Origin: Mytilus trossulus
Lineage: Eukaryota; Mollusca; Bivalvia; Mytilida; Mytilidae
Length of the DNA stretch: 64,000 nt
Assembly (NCBI RefSeq): GCF_036588685.1
Contig: NC_086383.1
Span: 58,045,448-58,109,447, forward strand
Direction: 5' to 3'
The notes beneath the pieces are model-generated. The model saw only the letters and a list, made by a program, of their open reading frames with translations, was not told the origin of the DNA and made no database searches. Made by a program: the position numbers and the translations under genes. Shown here in pieces: positions 1 to 11,274 of the stretch (position 1 is its first letter; every line of letters begins with the position of its first letter).

Positions 1-416
1 AGGAGTTAATGTGGCAGATATTGCTTGATCAGAACATGGAATATCTATGATCAGAAGATCATCATATTGAAAGGAGGGGGAATTGGTTTCTATGAACTTG
101 CCAATACATCAAGGGGTATTTTGACATCTCAGAAATGAAGTCATTTAAATTAAACAGAATATAAATAAAGATATTATACATAAGTCATAAATATTTTTTT
201 TACATTAAAAATATCAAAAAGTGTGCTTGTCACAATATTGAAAATAATTTTTAGTACAAATAATGTATGTCTAACTTTTTTAACAACATTCATTTCGGAT
301 TTTATTTTTTGCTCAAGTATATATGCTTTTAAACGCATAAACACGTTTTTAACTTTTTTGATGATAATTTTATGAATTTTAACGTTAAACTATATTAATA
401 ATGTATATAACATGTG
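1..416. other. AT-rich sequence, no gene seen
   Basis: I see no coding potential, RNA gene or clear repeat boundary here; it is plain AT-rich sequence up to the TTAA that flanks the first MITE. Confidence 0.6.
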
Positions 417-420
417 TTAA

Positions 421-1012
421 GGTGGTATGGGTGTCTTTCGCCATCTTGGATTGTAAAAAACAGAGAATCTAAGGTCCATATTTTCTAATAAGTTAGCAAA
501 ATATGATGCAGGAATGCAGAATTTAATGTGAATTTTCATTTAAAAGAACCAATTTATAAGAATATAACTTAGAAATATTAATATTTTTACAAATGTAGAT
601 TAATTTTGGTTGTTTTTGAATATTTTTCAAATTGGCATTTTAAGGGGAGGTAACTCTATAAAAGTGCATTTTCTGAAGGACTCTACATGAAATTTTCCTA
701 TTTTGTCTTTTAGCCGGAAAAAACGTATGGTGACCCTATCTTTTTTTTTTATATTCTCAAAGCATTGTCTGAAAGCAATCTTTTCCTTATCTATTTTACT
801 ATTCTATCATTTTGTTTAGTTTTTATTCACAAAATGGTGTTTTTTCCTGTATAATCCATACAAAATTTGTCATTTTGTCACAACCTGTAGCTTGAGAAAA
901 TGCACGGTGACCTATCATTTTAATAATATTTTTGATCATGTATCAATAGATACTACATTTTGACAAAGTATGAACAAATTCTATCATTTTTATTTTAGAC
1001 TCCCATACCACC
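421..1012. mobile_element. TTAA-flanked MITE, 592 bp (family A)
   Basis: The element opens with GGTGGTATGGGTGTC and closes with the near-complement GACTCCCATACCACC. It is bounded by TTAA on both sides (417-420 and 1013-1016), the target duplication typical of piggyBac-type transposition. It holds no ORF, so it is non-autonomous. Its length and several internal blocks (CGCCATCTTGGATTGT, a ggtaactct block) recur in the elements at 9123 and 12402, so the three form one family. The piggyBac link rests on the TTAA duplication only. Confidence 0.8.
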
Positions 1013-1584
1013 TTAAGTGTCTCATAAGTCAAATTTATGACTGGGTATTGATTGTTTTATTGTATACTGTGATTTGTAAATATTGTCAATCAATATGTGA
1101 CACTATAATAAAATATATATTTATTTATTTTATATTTTCTAATGTCTAAACATTAGCAATATTTTGCTAATTAGATAAAAATAGCATTGCCCCTGGACAT
1201 TTTAATCTGATTAATTGCTGTTTGTTTTTACAGCTGTTAATTTTTATTTCTCCAATCCTTTTGTGTATACTAATTTGACAAAATGATTGTTTGCAGTGAT
1301 TTTAAATTCTAAATGAATTGTCTAATTTCAATCTATTTAGTGAAAGGATCTTTCTTAGAAACTGAACACTATAATATATGATTCTCACATTTAAAAAAAA
1401 TTAAAATTCAATAATAATTATTAAAAAAAAACATCTGTAGGTCAAATAAATATTAATATACATTGTAACTTCAGTATAATTCATAGACTTCATAAAAAAG
1501 TATGTGATATCAATATTTGAAAAACAAGTATTTTTTACAATTTATATTATTAAACACAAATCCTTATCTTTAACACCATAAAAG

Positions 1585-1770
1585 TATATGTAATTGAAAT
1601 GTAATTCAAAAGTAATTGAGCATTACATGCTTTTTTCAATGTAATTAATTAAATTACCATTACATGTAATTCAAAAAATGCTCAATTACACATTACATTC
1701 AATTACATGGAAAATTGTAATGCATTACACTTAATTACCATTACATTTTCAATTACCCCATCCCTGATAT
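1585..1770. repeat. GTAAT/ATTAC-rich imperfect inverted repeat
   Basis: Alternating TGTAATT and AATTACA words over about 185 bp can fold on themselves. It ends in a block (ccatccctgatat) resembling the end of a similar stretch at 27650-27795. This is probably the remnant of a small foldback element; class unknown. Confidence 0.5.
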
Positions 1771-1959
1771 AAGGCATGAAGATGTTATTGTTACAGATCA
1801 GCTAAATTATCTATAGTAAAGGATCCTACAAATTAATGTAATATACAGTCACAGAAAATATTTATATTCATAAGTACGTCTGAGTCAGTGACAACTCTAC
1901 AACAGATGTATCCATCGGATCGCCATCAATGATGGTGATACATGGCTGTGTACATATAT

Positions 1960-2085
1960 ATATATAAGTATAATCATGATAATAGCTGTTTAGCCTGTTA
2001 CATTGTTGTATGTATCTTCATGTTCATTGTCATTCTGTCTCTGGTGGAGATATGTCTCAGTGGCAACCACACCACATCTTCCTAA
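1960..2085. repeat. Decayed dispersed repeat, family C fragment
   Basis: The segment ending in gtggcaaccacaccacatct resembles the terminal block of family C seen well preserved at 19855-20035 and elsewhere. It is diverged and carries no coding signal. Confidence 0.45.
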
Positions 2086-2099
2086 TTTTATATTATATG

Positions 2100-3561
2100 T
2101 CCTCTGTGCTCATATTTTATATTTATCATGAATCCATAATGATAGATTATCTTTGGTCATTTCAACAAGATTGAATTTCTCTCTTGAGCCGATATCGAGT
2201 TGAGATGACCAATAATATTCTGTTTATCGCTATTTTATTTATAAAGACTTTGCTTACATTGTATTTCATTGACAATGCAAAGGCTATCTTAGTTTCTAGC
2301 AATATTTTTTCATATCCCTCTACTGTGCTGAGAAAGGAAATTATAGTAGTCAGTAAGATGAAAGGCAAATTTCATAAAATAGCTATGTTTATTAATCAAG
2401 TTAATAAACAAAAGAATTATAATTCAGTGGCTGATTGGCAATACATGTATCAAAGTTTATCAATCATAACCTATGTCTTTAGTAAGTGTCAACTTGAAAC
2501 TATAATCTCTCTGTATTATTCGATCACTCTGGTAATTTTATGACACTATTGTATATAACTCATTAGTACGTTTGTATTTATGATATGGCACTGACTGCCA
2601 GTGAAAAATAAATAAATCAATAAATCAAATAAATAAATCAAAAAAATAATTAACCCTTATAAAACCTTAATGATCTATTTTGTATCTTTATCCAGTATCT
2701 TTAATAAAGACACCTAACAAATTTGGAATATCTTCTATAGATGTGCGATGTTTGTAATTTTCATTTTCTGTTGTTGCTAATTATACTTCTTATTTAAGTG
2801 TTAGTTTTGATGATATGAAGCTGAGTTTAGAGCGGAGTTTCTCTCTGGCCTCCTCATAATTTTCATTATACAGAAGATAATGGTCAACTGTTTCTATCAA
2901 TACGGAATCTGCAGTTCATTGTATATTTCCATTATGTGCAATGATCTGATGATGAAGAAGTCTTGACAAGTTGATTTGCATAAACATGTGTTATTCACGA
3001 CACTCTTCAAACCACGAAGTAAAACACTTCAAGTAAATAACAAATGAGTGTGTTCCATCCTTATTAGTGTTCTACAACGTACACAAGTTAATTTTTGGTT
3101 GTGAATGACAATGCAAAAAAATCTTTTTTGTTCAAGATTTTACGGACATTGATTTACACAGAAACCTCGGAGCAGACACAGTTTTTATGTCGGATGGGAA
3201 CACGCACGTATTGATTCGACATGGAATTACATTCATCAGTATCTAAAACGTCCATGAACGAAGGCTTTACAGATATAAATATTGGTTTTCAATTTTTTTC
3301 TTACCAAAATGCCGACCGGAAATATCAAGTGTAAATAGAAAACGGTTTACGGAAAGCTTAAGGTTGGAATTCCGTGATTCGTACTATGCTAATTTAAGAT
3401 TTACAGAATTTGGTTACAGAAAAGTTTATTAAACAATCAAAACTTATGCTTGTCTCTTAAATATTTCCAAATTCATAGACCTTAGCAAAATATAAACATC
3501 TCATTCAGAAACTTTACTTTGCTGTTAATTAATCAGGCATTTCATATAACCTGTACACATG
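2100..3561. other. Intergenic sequence, no supported gene
   Basis: A 119-codon open frame at 2184-2543 opens with TTG, matches no family I know and has the composition of AT-rich noncoding DNA. I do not call it a gene. The rest shows nothing recognisable. Confidence 0.5.
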
Positions 3562-5227
3562 GGTCTCAGGTTCGTTCGCGCCCAATATACTTTCGCACCC
3601 TACACGTTCGCACCTCGCACGTTCGCACCCAAGGTTCGTTCGCACTCTACACGTTCGCGCCCAATTTTAATTCAAATTCCAGTTGAATAATATGAAAATC
3701 AACATTGTTGTTTTTAATTGCTTTGATGTAAATACTGAATGATGTATTTATAGCTTGGTATGAGTAAAAAGATTGAATAATTTAAATACAGAACACAAAA
3801 GATAATTGTTTTTAACAGCTTGGTTCCTTTGATCTGAAACAATGAAATAATAAAATATGGCAATACACTATTATAAAAACCAAAACATGATAAAATTCAT
3901 TCAACACACAAAAAAACGAAGTCAGAATCTCCCTTTATTTTGAAACAAGTCAATGAAACAAAGTTATAGGCAATGCACTAAACAAAACATGATTAAGTGT
4001 TATTCAGCACAAAATAAAACGTTGACAGAATCCCACTTTAATTAGAAAGGAATGTTATTTTTTAACAATACACTCTCAAAAACTTGATAAAAATTTATTC
4101 AACACATTAAAAATGCTGTCTCGCTTTATTTTGAGACAATTAAATCAATTATACTTTTAAGAATACTACTTGCCAAAACTTGATGACAAAGTTATTAGAC
4201 ACAAAACCAATTAAAATTGGGCGCGAACATGTAGGGTGCGAACGGACTTTGGGTGCGAACATGTGGGGTGCGAAAGTGAAAGGGGGCGAACATGAATGGG
4301 TGCGAACGTGAATGGGCGCGAACGGACCCGGATTCGTACACATGCATGCATGAGTAGCCCACATGTTCGCACCCAAAGTCCGTTCGCACCCTACATGTTC
4401 GCGCCCAGTTTTAATTGGTTTTGAGTTTAATAACTTTGTAATCAAGTTTTGGCAAGTAGTTTTCTTATAAGTATAATTGTTTTCGTTGTCTCAAAATAAA
4501 GTGAGACAGCATTTTTTATTGTGTTGAATAATAAGGGATTTCTATATCTGCTCTTTCACAAATATTTTAAAAATGCATAACATGTACATAGTTTTATCAA
4601 GAAATATACATAGGATAACAATCCATAAAAAAAATTTAAATCACTGTTATATTTTTACGTTAATTATTTTTTCTAAGCACCAATGCAATGTAACGTAATA
4701 TTACTGCAAATTTATTTCTTTTTAATTGTAAATAAGCCACGCATGCAACGGCACGTAATAGTCAAAGTTGTGACTGAGTGCGGAAATATGAAGATAGATA
4801 GATAGATAAATCTTAATTATGTTTTGGACAGTGTATTGTTAAAAAAATAATATGGAGTGAGATTTTGACTACTTTTTTTGTGTGTTGAATAAATTTTTTA
4901 TGTTTGATCATGTTTTGGTTTTAATAGTGTATTGTTATATTTTATTGTTTCATTGTTTCAGATCAAAGGGATCAAGCTGTTAAAACAATTATCTTTTGTG
5001 TTTTTCATTTAAAATCTTCAATCTTTTACTCATACCAAGCTATAAATACATTCAGTATTTACACGAAAGCAATTAAAAGCAACAATCATGATTTCCAATT
5101 ATTCAACTGGAATTTGAATTAAAATTGGGCGCGAACGTGTAGAGTGCGAACGGACCTTGGGTGCGAACGTGCGAGGTGCGAACGTTTAGGGTGCGAAAGT
5201 ATATTGGGCGCGAACGGACCTGATACC
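3562..5227. mobile_element. Long foldback element, two head-to-head arms with GTTCGC subrepeats
   Basis: The left arm (3562 to about 4335) reappears in reverse complement in the right arm (about 4360 to 5227), so the locus is a large palindrome. Outer ends match as GGTCTCAGGT and, on the other strand, GGTATCAGGT. Each arm is itself bounded at both ends by clusters of a 12-13 bp subrepeat of the type GGGTGCGAACGT, so each arm alone looks like a foldback transposon of about 0.8 kb. The right arm carries about 280 bp (4545-4825) absent from the left arm, including a short GATA microsatellite. No transposase ORF is present; open frames of 98 and 64 codons across the subrepeats are by-products of them. 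Confidence 0.8.
4792..4808 (+). repeat. (GATA)n microsatellite
   Basis: Four tandem GATA units inside the right arm of the foldback element. Confidence 0.8.
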
Positions 5228-5295
5228 AATAGCCCAGGGGACGAAGATTAACACGTATACAATCTACTAACAACTGATGTACCCTCTTTTAACAC

Positions 5296-5348
5296 TTCTG
5301 ATCTCAATCAGAGGTATTTAACTTAAATACCTCTGATTGAGATCAGAA
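5296..5348. repeat. Perfect palindrome, 26-bp arms, 1-nt centre
   Basis: Bases 5296-5321 and 5323-5348 are exact reverse complements around a single C at 5322. As RNA it would form a 26-bp hairpin; as DNA it could extrude a cruciform. It lies between the foldback element and the LINE and belongs to neither as far as I can see. Confidence 0.9.
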
Positions 5349-5586
5349 TAACTGTAGTAAAACATAAATTACACTTGTAAAAACAGTGTGCCATACACGA
5401 TCAATTTAACAATGGTTCTCACGGAAATACAGCATTACATGTACTACCTGCCTCATTCTCACTATTTAATACTCTTGGTGCTAAGACAATATGCAACATA
5501 ACACCACATACTAGACCATTTGCTTATAACATGTACTATTACAAATCCCAACTTATCATTATCCCATCATAAGTGTAATTGCACTC

Positions 5587-5949
5587 CAGAAAAGTAGTTG
5601 GGGTAGGCAAAATTCATTCCAGATATTACAAGCATTGACACCAAAAGCACCACAACATGTGCAGTCATACTTATTCATCTTGCTAATTGCAAATGCCTTT
5701 GACACAGAAACAAACCCAGGTCCTAGGTGGCCATGTGGAACATGTCAAAAGGCTGTTACATGGAAACATAAAGCACTCTGTTGTGACAGTTGTGATGTTT
5801 GGTTTCACATTGATTGTCAGAAAATGTCACCTCAACACAATGGCTGTATGGATGCGAGTAACATCAGCTGTGAATGCATACAATGTGGTATGCCCAACTT
5901 CTCAACTAGTCTGTTTAACCACTCGACTATTGAAACATCATCAAATTTG
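5587..5949 (+). pseudogene. LINE N-terminal frame: 2A-like peptide plus PHD-type zinc finger
   Basis: The open frame has no upstream ATG; it can be read from before 5590 and stops at 5950. A short hydrophobic segment ([11 protein letters not shown]) runs straight into DTETNPGP at about 5701-5724, which fits the 2A consensus D-x-E-x-N-P-G-P. In known 2A peptides the ribosome fails to join the Gly-Pro bond. Directly after comes C-x2-C-x10-C-x2-C-x4-H-x2-C and a later C-x2-C pair, a PHD-type zinc finger. 2A-like peptides at the N-terminus of APE-type LINE proteins are established in other invertebrates. Here the frame ends at a stop soon after the finger. Confidence 0.75.
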
Positions 5950-6084
5950 TAGGATACACTAAATGATAACTCGGTATTGGGGAGCCCAGGTGCTCCAAAA
6001 GCCACATCCTTACCAATACCTAAACAAAGTAAAAAGAAAAAGAAACAACGGATAACAAATAAAAACAGAAAACCTATTAGAGTT

Positions 6085-6425
6085 CTTAACATTAATTTCC
6101 AGTCCATTCGAAATAAAAAAAACAGAACTTTTACAACTGATAGACTCTGAAAAACCAGATATCATCCTTGGTACTGAAACTTGGCTTGACAAAAACTCAT
6201 CCTCATTTGAATACTTCCCAGCAGATCTTTACAACATCTATATAACTGATCGACCACCAAGTAAAAACAACCAAAGCTACGAGAAAGGGGGAGGGGTATT
6301 ACTTACAGTCACCAAAGAATTTATTAGTACACTACCACCAATAGGCCTTAGTGACCACAATATTGTCTATGTAGAATCTGACATCTGGTTGTGCAGGGTG
6401 AGAGAAAAACCTAGAAAAATATTGA
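6085..6425 (+). pseudogene. LINE endonuclease remnant
   Basis: In shifting frames I can read RVLNINFQSIRNK, then PDIILGTETWLDKNSSS with the catalytic Glu of the E-T-W motif, then YEKGGGVLL. After an apparent deletion comes GLSDHNIVYVE with the SDH catalytic motif. These are the hallmarks of APE-type LINE endonucleases. The D-x-N block between them is missing and there are frameshifts near 6115 and 6350. Confidence 0.75.
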
Positions 6426-6521
6426 AATAGAACAAAGCTAACTGGAGTAACTTCAAATAAGATCTAGAAAAAAACATACAAAGATCTACAAAACCTAGAT
6501 GACAAAACAAATGTAAATGAC

Positions 6522-6763
6522 ATGTGGAACACATTTAAAGTAAACCTTACACAATCAGTGGAAAACAACATCCCTCATAAGTTCCTAACATACAAAAACA
6601 CACTACCTTGGATTCACAACAATCTAAGGAAAATGATCAATAGAAAAAACAAGCTCTATTATAAAATGAAACAAGACATCAAGTATGCTCAAAAGTACAG
6701 ACATCTGAAAAAAAGTTACAAAAAGAACAAAGAACTGCATACTGGGGTTATATTGAAAAAATG
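6522..6763 (+). pseudogene. LINE linker remnant between endonuclease and RT
   Basis: An open stretch rich in Lys and Asn includes TLPWIHNNLRKMINRKNKLY. It resembles the segment joining endonuclease and RT in CR1/jockey-type LINEs, where a P-W-x3-x-L-x2-I-x2-K/R pattern is common. It is called from position and pattern only. Confidence 0.6.
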
Positions 6764-6964
6764 ATATTAGCCCTACCCATAAACGAATCCGACCATCAGT
6801 GCAACAATCAATCTTAACCTAAAAAGCTATTTTCTTTTATTAAATTACTGCGCACAGATAACAACGGTGTCGCACCACTGAAAAAGAAGGACAGTTAATA
6901 GCTGATACAAAGCAAAAGTCAGACATACTCAACACACAATTGCAATCAGTGTTTACAACTAAAT

Positions 6965-7830
6965 CAAATAACACCATTCCAGACAAAGGTCCTAGCTCAC
7001 ACCCTGTGATAACACAACTTGAAATATCTTTACCTGGTGTCAAGAAACTACTACAACCACATAAGGCAACCGGCCCAGACAACATCAGCGGCAGACTACT
7101 GAAAGAACTCAATGAGCAAACAGCTCCAATTCTCACACTTATCTTCAAAACATCACTTGAAACTGGCATTAAATATTACACCAACAGACTGGAAACACGC
7201 CAACGTAGCACCAGTATTCAAAAAAGGGGGAAAATATAAACCAGAAATTTACCGTCCTATATCATTGACATGTATTTCCTGTAAACTTATGGAGCATATT
7301 ATCACCAAACACATCATCAACCATCTTGAAAAGAACAATAAATTGTATGACCTCCAGCATGACTTCCGTCAGTCTAGATCATGCAAAACTCAACTCATTT
7401 CATTCATCCAAGAACTTGCAGCAAATAATAACAACAACACTTACATAGACTTAATTATAATGGACTCTATTGCCAAAGCCTTTGACAAAGTCCCTTTCGG
7501 TATCCAGAATGAAACTTTAATCAGTGTGTCTGCCTTTAAGTTCCTAAATAACAGAACAAAAGAGTTGTCCTGAATGGAGAGTCATCTGACCTAGCCCCAG
7601 TCACATCAGGTGTCCCTCAAGGCACAGTTTTTGGCCCAGTATTATTCTTGGTTTACAATAATGACCTACCAGAATACCTATCATCCTGTAAGCTCAGACT
7701 GTTTGCCGATGACAGTATCATCTATAAAACCATCAAATCTCAAAGTGACTGTGATGCACTACAGTTAGATTAAGATGCAGCTGCTAGGTGGAAGCAAGAC
7801 TGGTTGATGGCTTTCTATCCAGACAAATGC
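6965..7830 (+). pseudogene. LINE reverse transcriptase remnant
   Basis: RT blocks appear in order across three frames: HKATGPDNISGRLLKEL (block 0/1), WKHANVAPVFKKGGK, then YRPISLTCISCKLMEHI (block 2). F-R-Q-S-R-S-C-x-T-Q, an I-x-x-D-x-x-K-A-F-D-K-V-P block (3/A), SGVPQGTVFGPVLFL (block 4/B) and LRLFADDSIIY (block 5/C) follow. The catalytic FADD box is intact, but frameshifts near 7170 and 7570 and a stop near 7772 separate the blocks. Confidence 0.85.
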
Positions 7831-7904
7831 ACAGTCCTTACAGTCTCACAAAAGAAACACCATAAACTGGCCTACTCTATAGGAAAGAAGAACACGCACA
7901 AGAT

Positions 7905-8135
7905 TAATAATGTTCTACAAAATATTACATCAAATCGTAGCGATACCATCTGCTATTCTCATACCATCAGACAGTAGAACCCGCAAAAAACCATAATTAT
8001 ACTTTTAGACACATTTCAACCAAAACAGATACATATAAATATTCATTTTTTCCATACACCATAACTCAGTGGAACTAATTGCCAATGAAAACAGTCGCTG
8101 TCGCCAGAGTCGAAACTTTCAGATAACAGCTCACA
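7905..8135 (+). pseudogene. LINE C-terminal tail remnant
   Basis: A frame-shifted reading gives VAIPSAILIPSDSRTR, then TKTDTYKYSFFPYTI and a tail ending in VARVETFR. The Y-x-Y-S-F-F-P-x-T-I pattern is typical of the C-terminus of invertebrate CR1/jockey-type LINEs. It follows the RT after an internal deletion, and stops interrupt it. Confidence 0.65.
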
Positions 8136-8139
8136 CCAG

Positions 8140-8760
8140 CTGTTCTTCACAAATTCATCTAACTCATTATTAGCCTACATAGTTTTAATAACAAAATTAA
8201 AAATTAAATTACGCACCTTAAATTTATTTCCAAATATTTTTGTTTTTTGTTTTTGTAAATATATATATAGGCCACGCTGCGCAAACAGTAAATACTCTTC
8301 AGATCGTTGAAGGACTACTAAAAACCTAAAAAAGAAGGAGAAGAAGATTATCAAATGATATAAATTAATGGCTATCATCTTTTTTACTTTATTTAGTCAT
8401 TTATATCTACATAGTTTTTTTACATTTCAATTTCTTTTGTTTATAGATTTTAAATTTTGTATTCTTATTTTTGACTTTTTATTATTTGTTTTTAAACTAA
8501 AACAAAACATAGCCCTTGAAGCCGGACCGTGGTTGTACTAATTATGGTATGTATAGGATCATGGATGTCAATGGAAGACAATTTGTTCCAGTTTTTAATG
8601 TTTTTACAAAAGAAAGAAGATATGTAGCTATCTTTAATACATTCAAATGATATGTAAAGTAGAAGTCTTTATGGAAATTAAGATCTTGTGAGGCATTGAC
8701 CGAATGTTATCGATGTAATAAATAAGCTCACCATTGATAACAGGATTAAAATTAAATTGT
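8140..8760. other. Intergenic sequence after the LINE
   Basis: AT-rich with a short (TA)n at about 8261-8270. No gene or bounded repeat seen. Confidence 0.5.
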
Positions 8761-8762
8761 GC

Positions 8763-8812
8763 ACGGCAGACGCGTGTTTGTCTACGAAAGACTCGTCATG
8801 ATCAGTCATGCT
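8763..8812 (-). ncRNA. Hammerhead ribozyme relic, copy 1 (decayed)
   Basis: Read on the minus strand the family hallmarks are present, but a three-base insertion splits the core (CTGATcatGACGAG) and the GAAA block reads CAAA. The copy should be inactive. The adjoining sequence to about 8945 matches the body of the dispersed repeat. Confidence 0.6.
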
Positions 8813-9122
8813 CGAATCGAAAAAGTTAAATTTGAAGGTCAAATAACATGATGAATAAAGTACAAACTTGAAGACAATGCAGACCCCAAATTCCGAAAAG
8901 TTTTGCTAAAACACTGCTAAGGTAAACTATTTCTGTGTTAAAAAAAAACATGTGATGCAATTGGCATATTTCATTTCCTATTTGGTGGAATATTATAAGT
9001 CTAGTTCTTAGACGGCGTTCTTGAAGATTTTGCTAATTCATGGTCTAACATCTCAGACACACTGCTGTTATTGTGATGTCTGCTGTATACATATATTGAC
9101 GCCCATATCAGTTGTCTTTTAA

Positions 9123-9713
9123 GGTAGATCACCAGTATATATTTTTTGAGACAGATTTTTTTTATAATTTGCCAAAATGAAGATTTTACTATGCTCTTTT
9201 CAAAAATTTAATAAAAAGTATGGGTCACCGTGCTATTTTTCAGGCAATGAGTCGTTGAAAATTGCAAAAATTTGGTTAGTTTGTTCATGAAAAAACACAT
9301 TAGTGTGCATAAAAAAAATTCTATGAGATAGAATTTTGAAATAAATTGTGAGAAGAAAGGTTTCATAATATGTTTGAAGAAAATAAAAAGAAAACATGGT
9401 GTCACCGAACTTGTTTTCTTGCTACAAGTAAAAATAAAAAATTCCCCTATTAGCCCAGTATAAATTTTGTACTAAAAGAGTTATCTCCCCTTAAATGGCT
9501 TATTTGAAAAAAATAGTTTAAAACCCCCAAAAAATGATATTTGATAAAATATTTTGAATGAATCCATTAATAAACAGGTTTTCTTCAAATAAAAAAACAG
9601 TCTAACTATTGAATTACAATTCTGTCTCTAAATTGGCAGATTTAGGCAAATAACTAGACCGATTTTGTACTGTGATTGTACAATCCAAGATGGCGGTATA
9701 CCATCAATCTACC
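9123..9713. mobile_element. TTAA-flanked MITE, 591 bp (family A)
   Basis: Terminal inverted repeats GGTAGATCACC and ATCAATCTACC are imperfect, with TTAA on each side (9119-9122 and 9714-9717). On the opposite strand it shares CGCCATCTTGGATTGTAC and other blocks with the element at 421. A 65-codon open frame inside is not a gene. Confidence 0.8.
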
Positions 9714-10259
9714 TTAATGGTCTTTATGTTTTCATTTTTATATGGTAACCAAATGTAGATCATATATACGAACTACGAAAACGGAAAATCCCTAATCAAA
9801 TAGCAAAAAAAAAAAAGAAGCTCAAACACACCAAACGATAAGGATACCAACTGTGATATTTCTTACTTGGTACAGGCATTTTATTATGCAAAAAATGATG
9901 GATCGACCCCGGTTTTATAGCTAGTTTGATAAGAGTTTGATATACTATTTCTAGAGTCAATTGTTTGTGAATGATTTGAGATTATTCTGCCGATCAAACA
10001 TCAGGATTTATTAGCTTTCGTGGCTGCTTGTTGAATGCGAGTGTTTCATTTTTAGATCTGTTAAAATTGCGATGCACATTAAAGTACCTTGCATGTTGTA
10101 CTGATTCTATCATATAGACATGTATGTTGTAGTTGTAGTCAGGAGTTCATTTTATAGCAGCTTATTGAAGCTCGAGGCAGTCATGTTATAATTGAATTTG
10201 TCTGTAGATTATTCTGTCACCTACAAAAAGTCATATACGGATTTGTTTGAATTGTTTGG

Positions 10260-10735
10260 AAGATGATTGAGGGTTGCTGATCACAAGTAATTAAACCAAG
10301 AGTTCCAAATGGTGAAGTTGAAATCATCTCTTCGTTAATTTTACGAACGCCATCAAGAGTTGGTTGACCGTTATGGCATAACCGTTTCACAGATGATATC
10401 GGATATGTTCCTTACGTCGTAACTACAACCCTTTCCCTTTCACGAATGTGACCTACCGAATAAGACTATTTACCGGATTTGTTATAATATGAGCAACACG
10501 ACGGGTGCCACATGTTGACTAGGATCTGTTTAACCTTCCGAAGCAAATGAGATCACCCCAGTTTTTTGGTGGGGTTCGTGTTGTTTATTCTTTAGTTTTC
10601 TATGTTGTGTCACGTGGACTTTTATTTGTCTGTTTGTCGTTTTCCTTTTTAACCATGGCGTTGTCAAATCATTTTCGATTTATGAGTTTGACCATCCATC
10701 TGGTATCTTTCGTCCCTCTTTTATTGAGATAGATA
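10260..10735 (+). repeat. Dispersed repeat, family D, longest copy here
   Basis: Shared blocks include TTTTTGGTGGGGTTCGTGTT, a ccatggcgttgtca block and a gagtttgaccatcca block ending in ctttcgtccctcttt. The same succession recurs at 14270-14445, 36895-36985, 40790-41012 and, inverted, 37190-37390. Copies share the 3' end but start at different points, the pattern of 5'-truncated retrotransposon tails. The upstream 150 bp reads like a decayed coding tail; parent element not identified. Confidence 0.6.
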
Positions 10736-10854
10736 AGGAATAGTATTGGAAATATCAATGTACCATGTGGGACACCTGATATGACTGGTATTTTTGAAGA
10801 TGTCATATTTTCTAAAAGCAGAATTTGATAAATTTGATATCTTTTTACCTTTCT

Positions 10855-11225
10855 CCTGGTACTTTTGATAACTATTTACACCACTGGGTCGATGCCACTG
10901 CTCGGAACGTTTCGTCCCCCAGGGTATCACCAGCCCAGTAGTCAGCACTTCGGTGTTAACATGAATATCAATTATGTGGTCATATTTTTTTTCCTGTTTG
11001 AATATTTCGAAATTCTAAGGATTTTCTTGTCCCAGGAATAGATTACCTTAGACGTATTTGACACAGTTTTTTTTGGAGTTTGGGATCCTCAATGCTCTTC
11101 AACTTTGTACTTTTTTGACTTAATAACTAGTCTATTTTGATATGAGCGTCACCGATGAGTTTTATGTGGACGAAACGCACGTCTGGCGTACTTAATTATA
11201 ATCTTGGTACTTTTGATAACTATTT
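10855..11225 (+). mobile_element. Hammerhead-bearing repeat, full monomer (copy 2)
   Basis: The segment GGTACTTTTGATAACTATTT occurs near both ends (from about 10858 and 11206), so the unit between is about 346-348 bp and is flanked by the start of a second one. Inside are the conserved body (gattaccttag, cctcaatgctcttcaac) and one hammerhead at 11146-11189. This layout is expected of a tandemly repeated, self-cleaving element. Confidence 0.7.
11146..11189 (+). ncRNA. Hammerhead ribozyme, copy 2 (one core substitution)
   Basis: Order: GCGTCA (stem I), CCGATGA (core, one T-to-C change from CTGATGA), stem II hairpin with G-U pairs, GAAA, the AC/GT minimal stem III, cleavage triplet GTC, TGGCGT (stem I). 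Stem I can form six pairs. The core change should reduce or abolish cleavage. Confidence 0.75.
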
Positions 11226-11274
11226 GAAAGACATGATTTAATAGTCATCAAATGTATCAGGCTTATAATTTGAT

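Larger units (their letters stand above)
5587..8135 (+). mobile_element. Decayed APE-type non-LTR retrotransposon (LINE)
   Basis: One plus-strand element carries, in order, a 2A-like motif, a PHD-like zinc finger, an apurinic-type endonuclease, a reverse transcriptase and a characteristic C-terminal tail. Frameshifts, stops and internal deletions break it throughout. It is only about 2.5 kb, so substantial parts are missing, for example the middle of the endonuclease and the stretch between the RT and the tail. The clade (CR1/L2 or jockey-like) cannot be settled by eye. It cannot encode an active product. Confidence 0.85.

Noticed and set aside
2184-2543. 119-codon open frame on the plus strand
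   Set aside because: It begins with TTG, has no known domain or splice context and looks like AT-rich noncoding sequence.
4149-4445. Minus-strand frames with repeated His-Val-Arg-Thr type residues
   Set aside because: They arise from the GTTCGC subrepeats of the foldback element, not from a protein gene.
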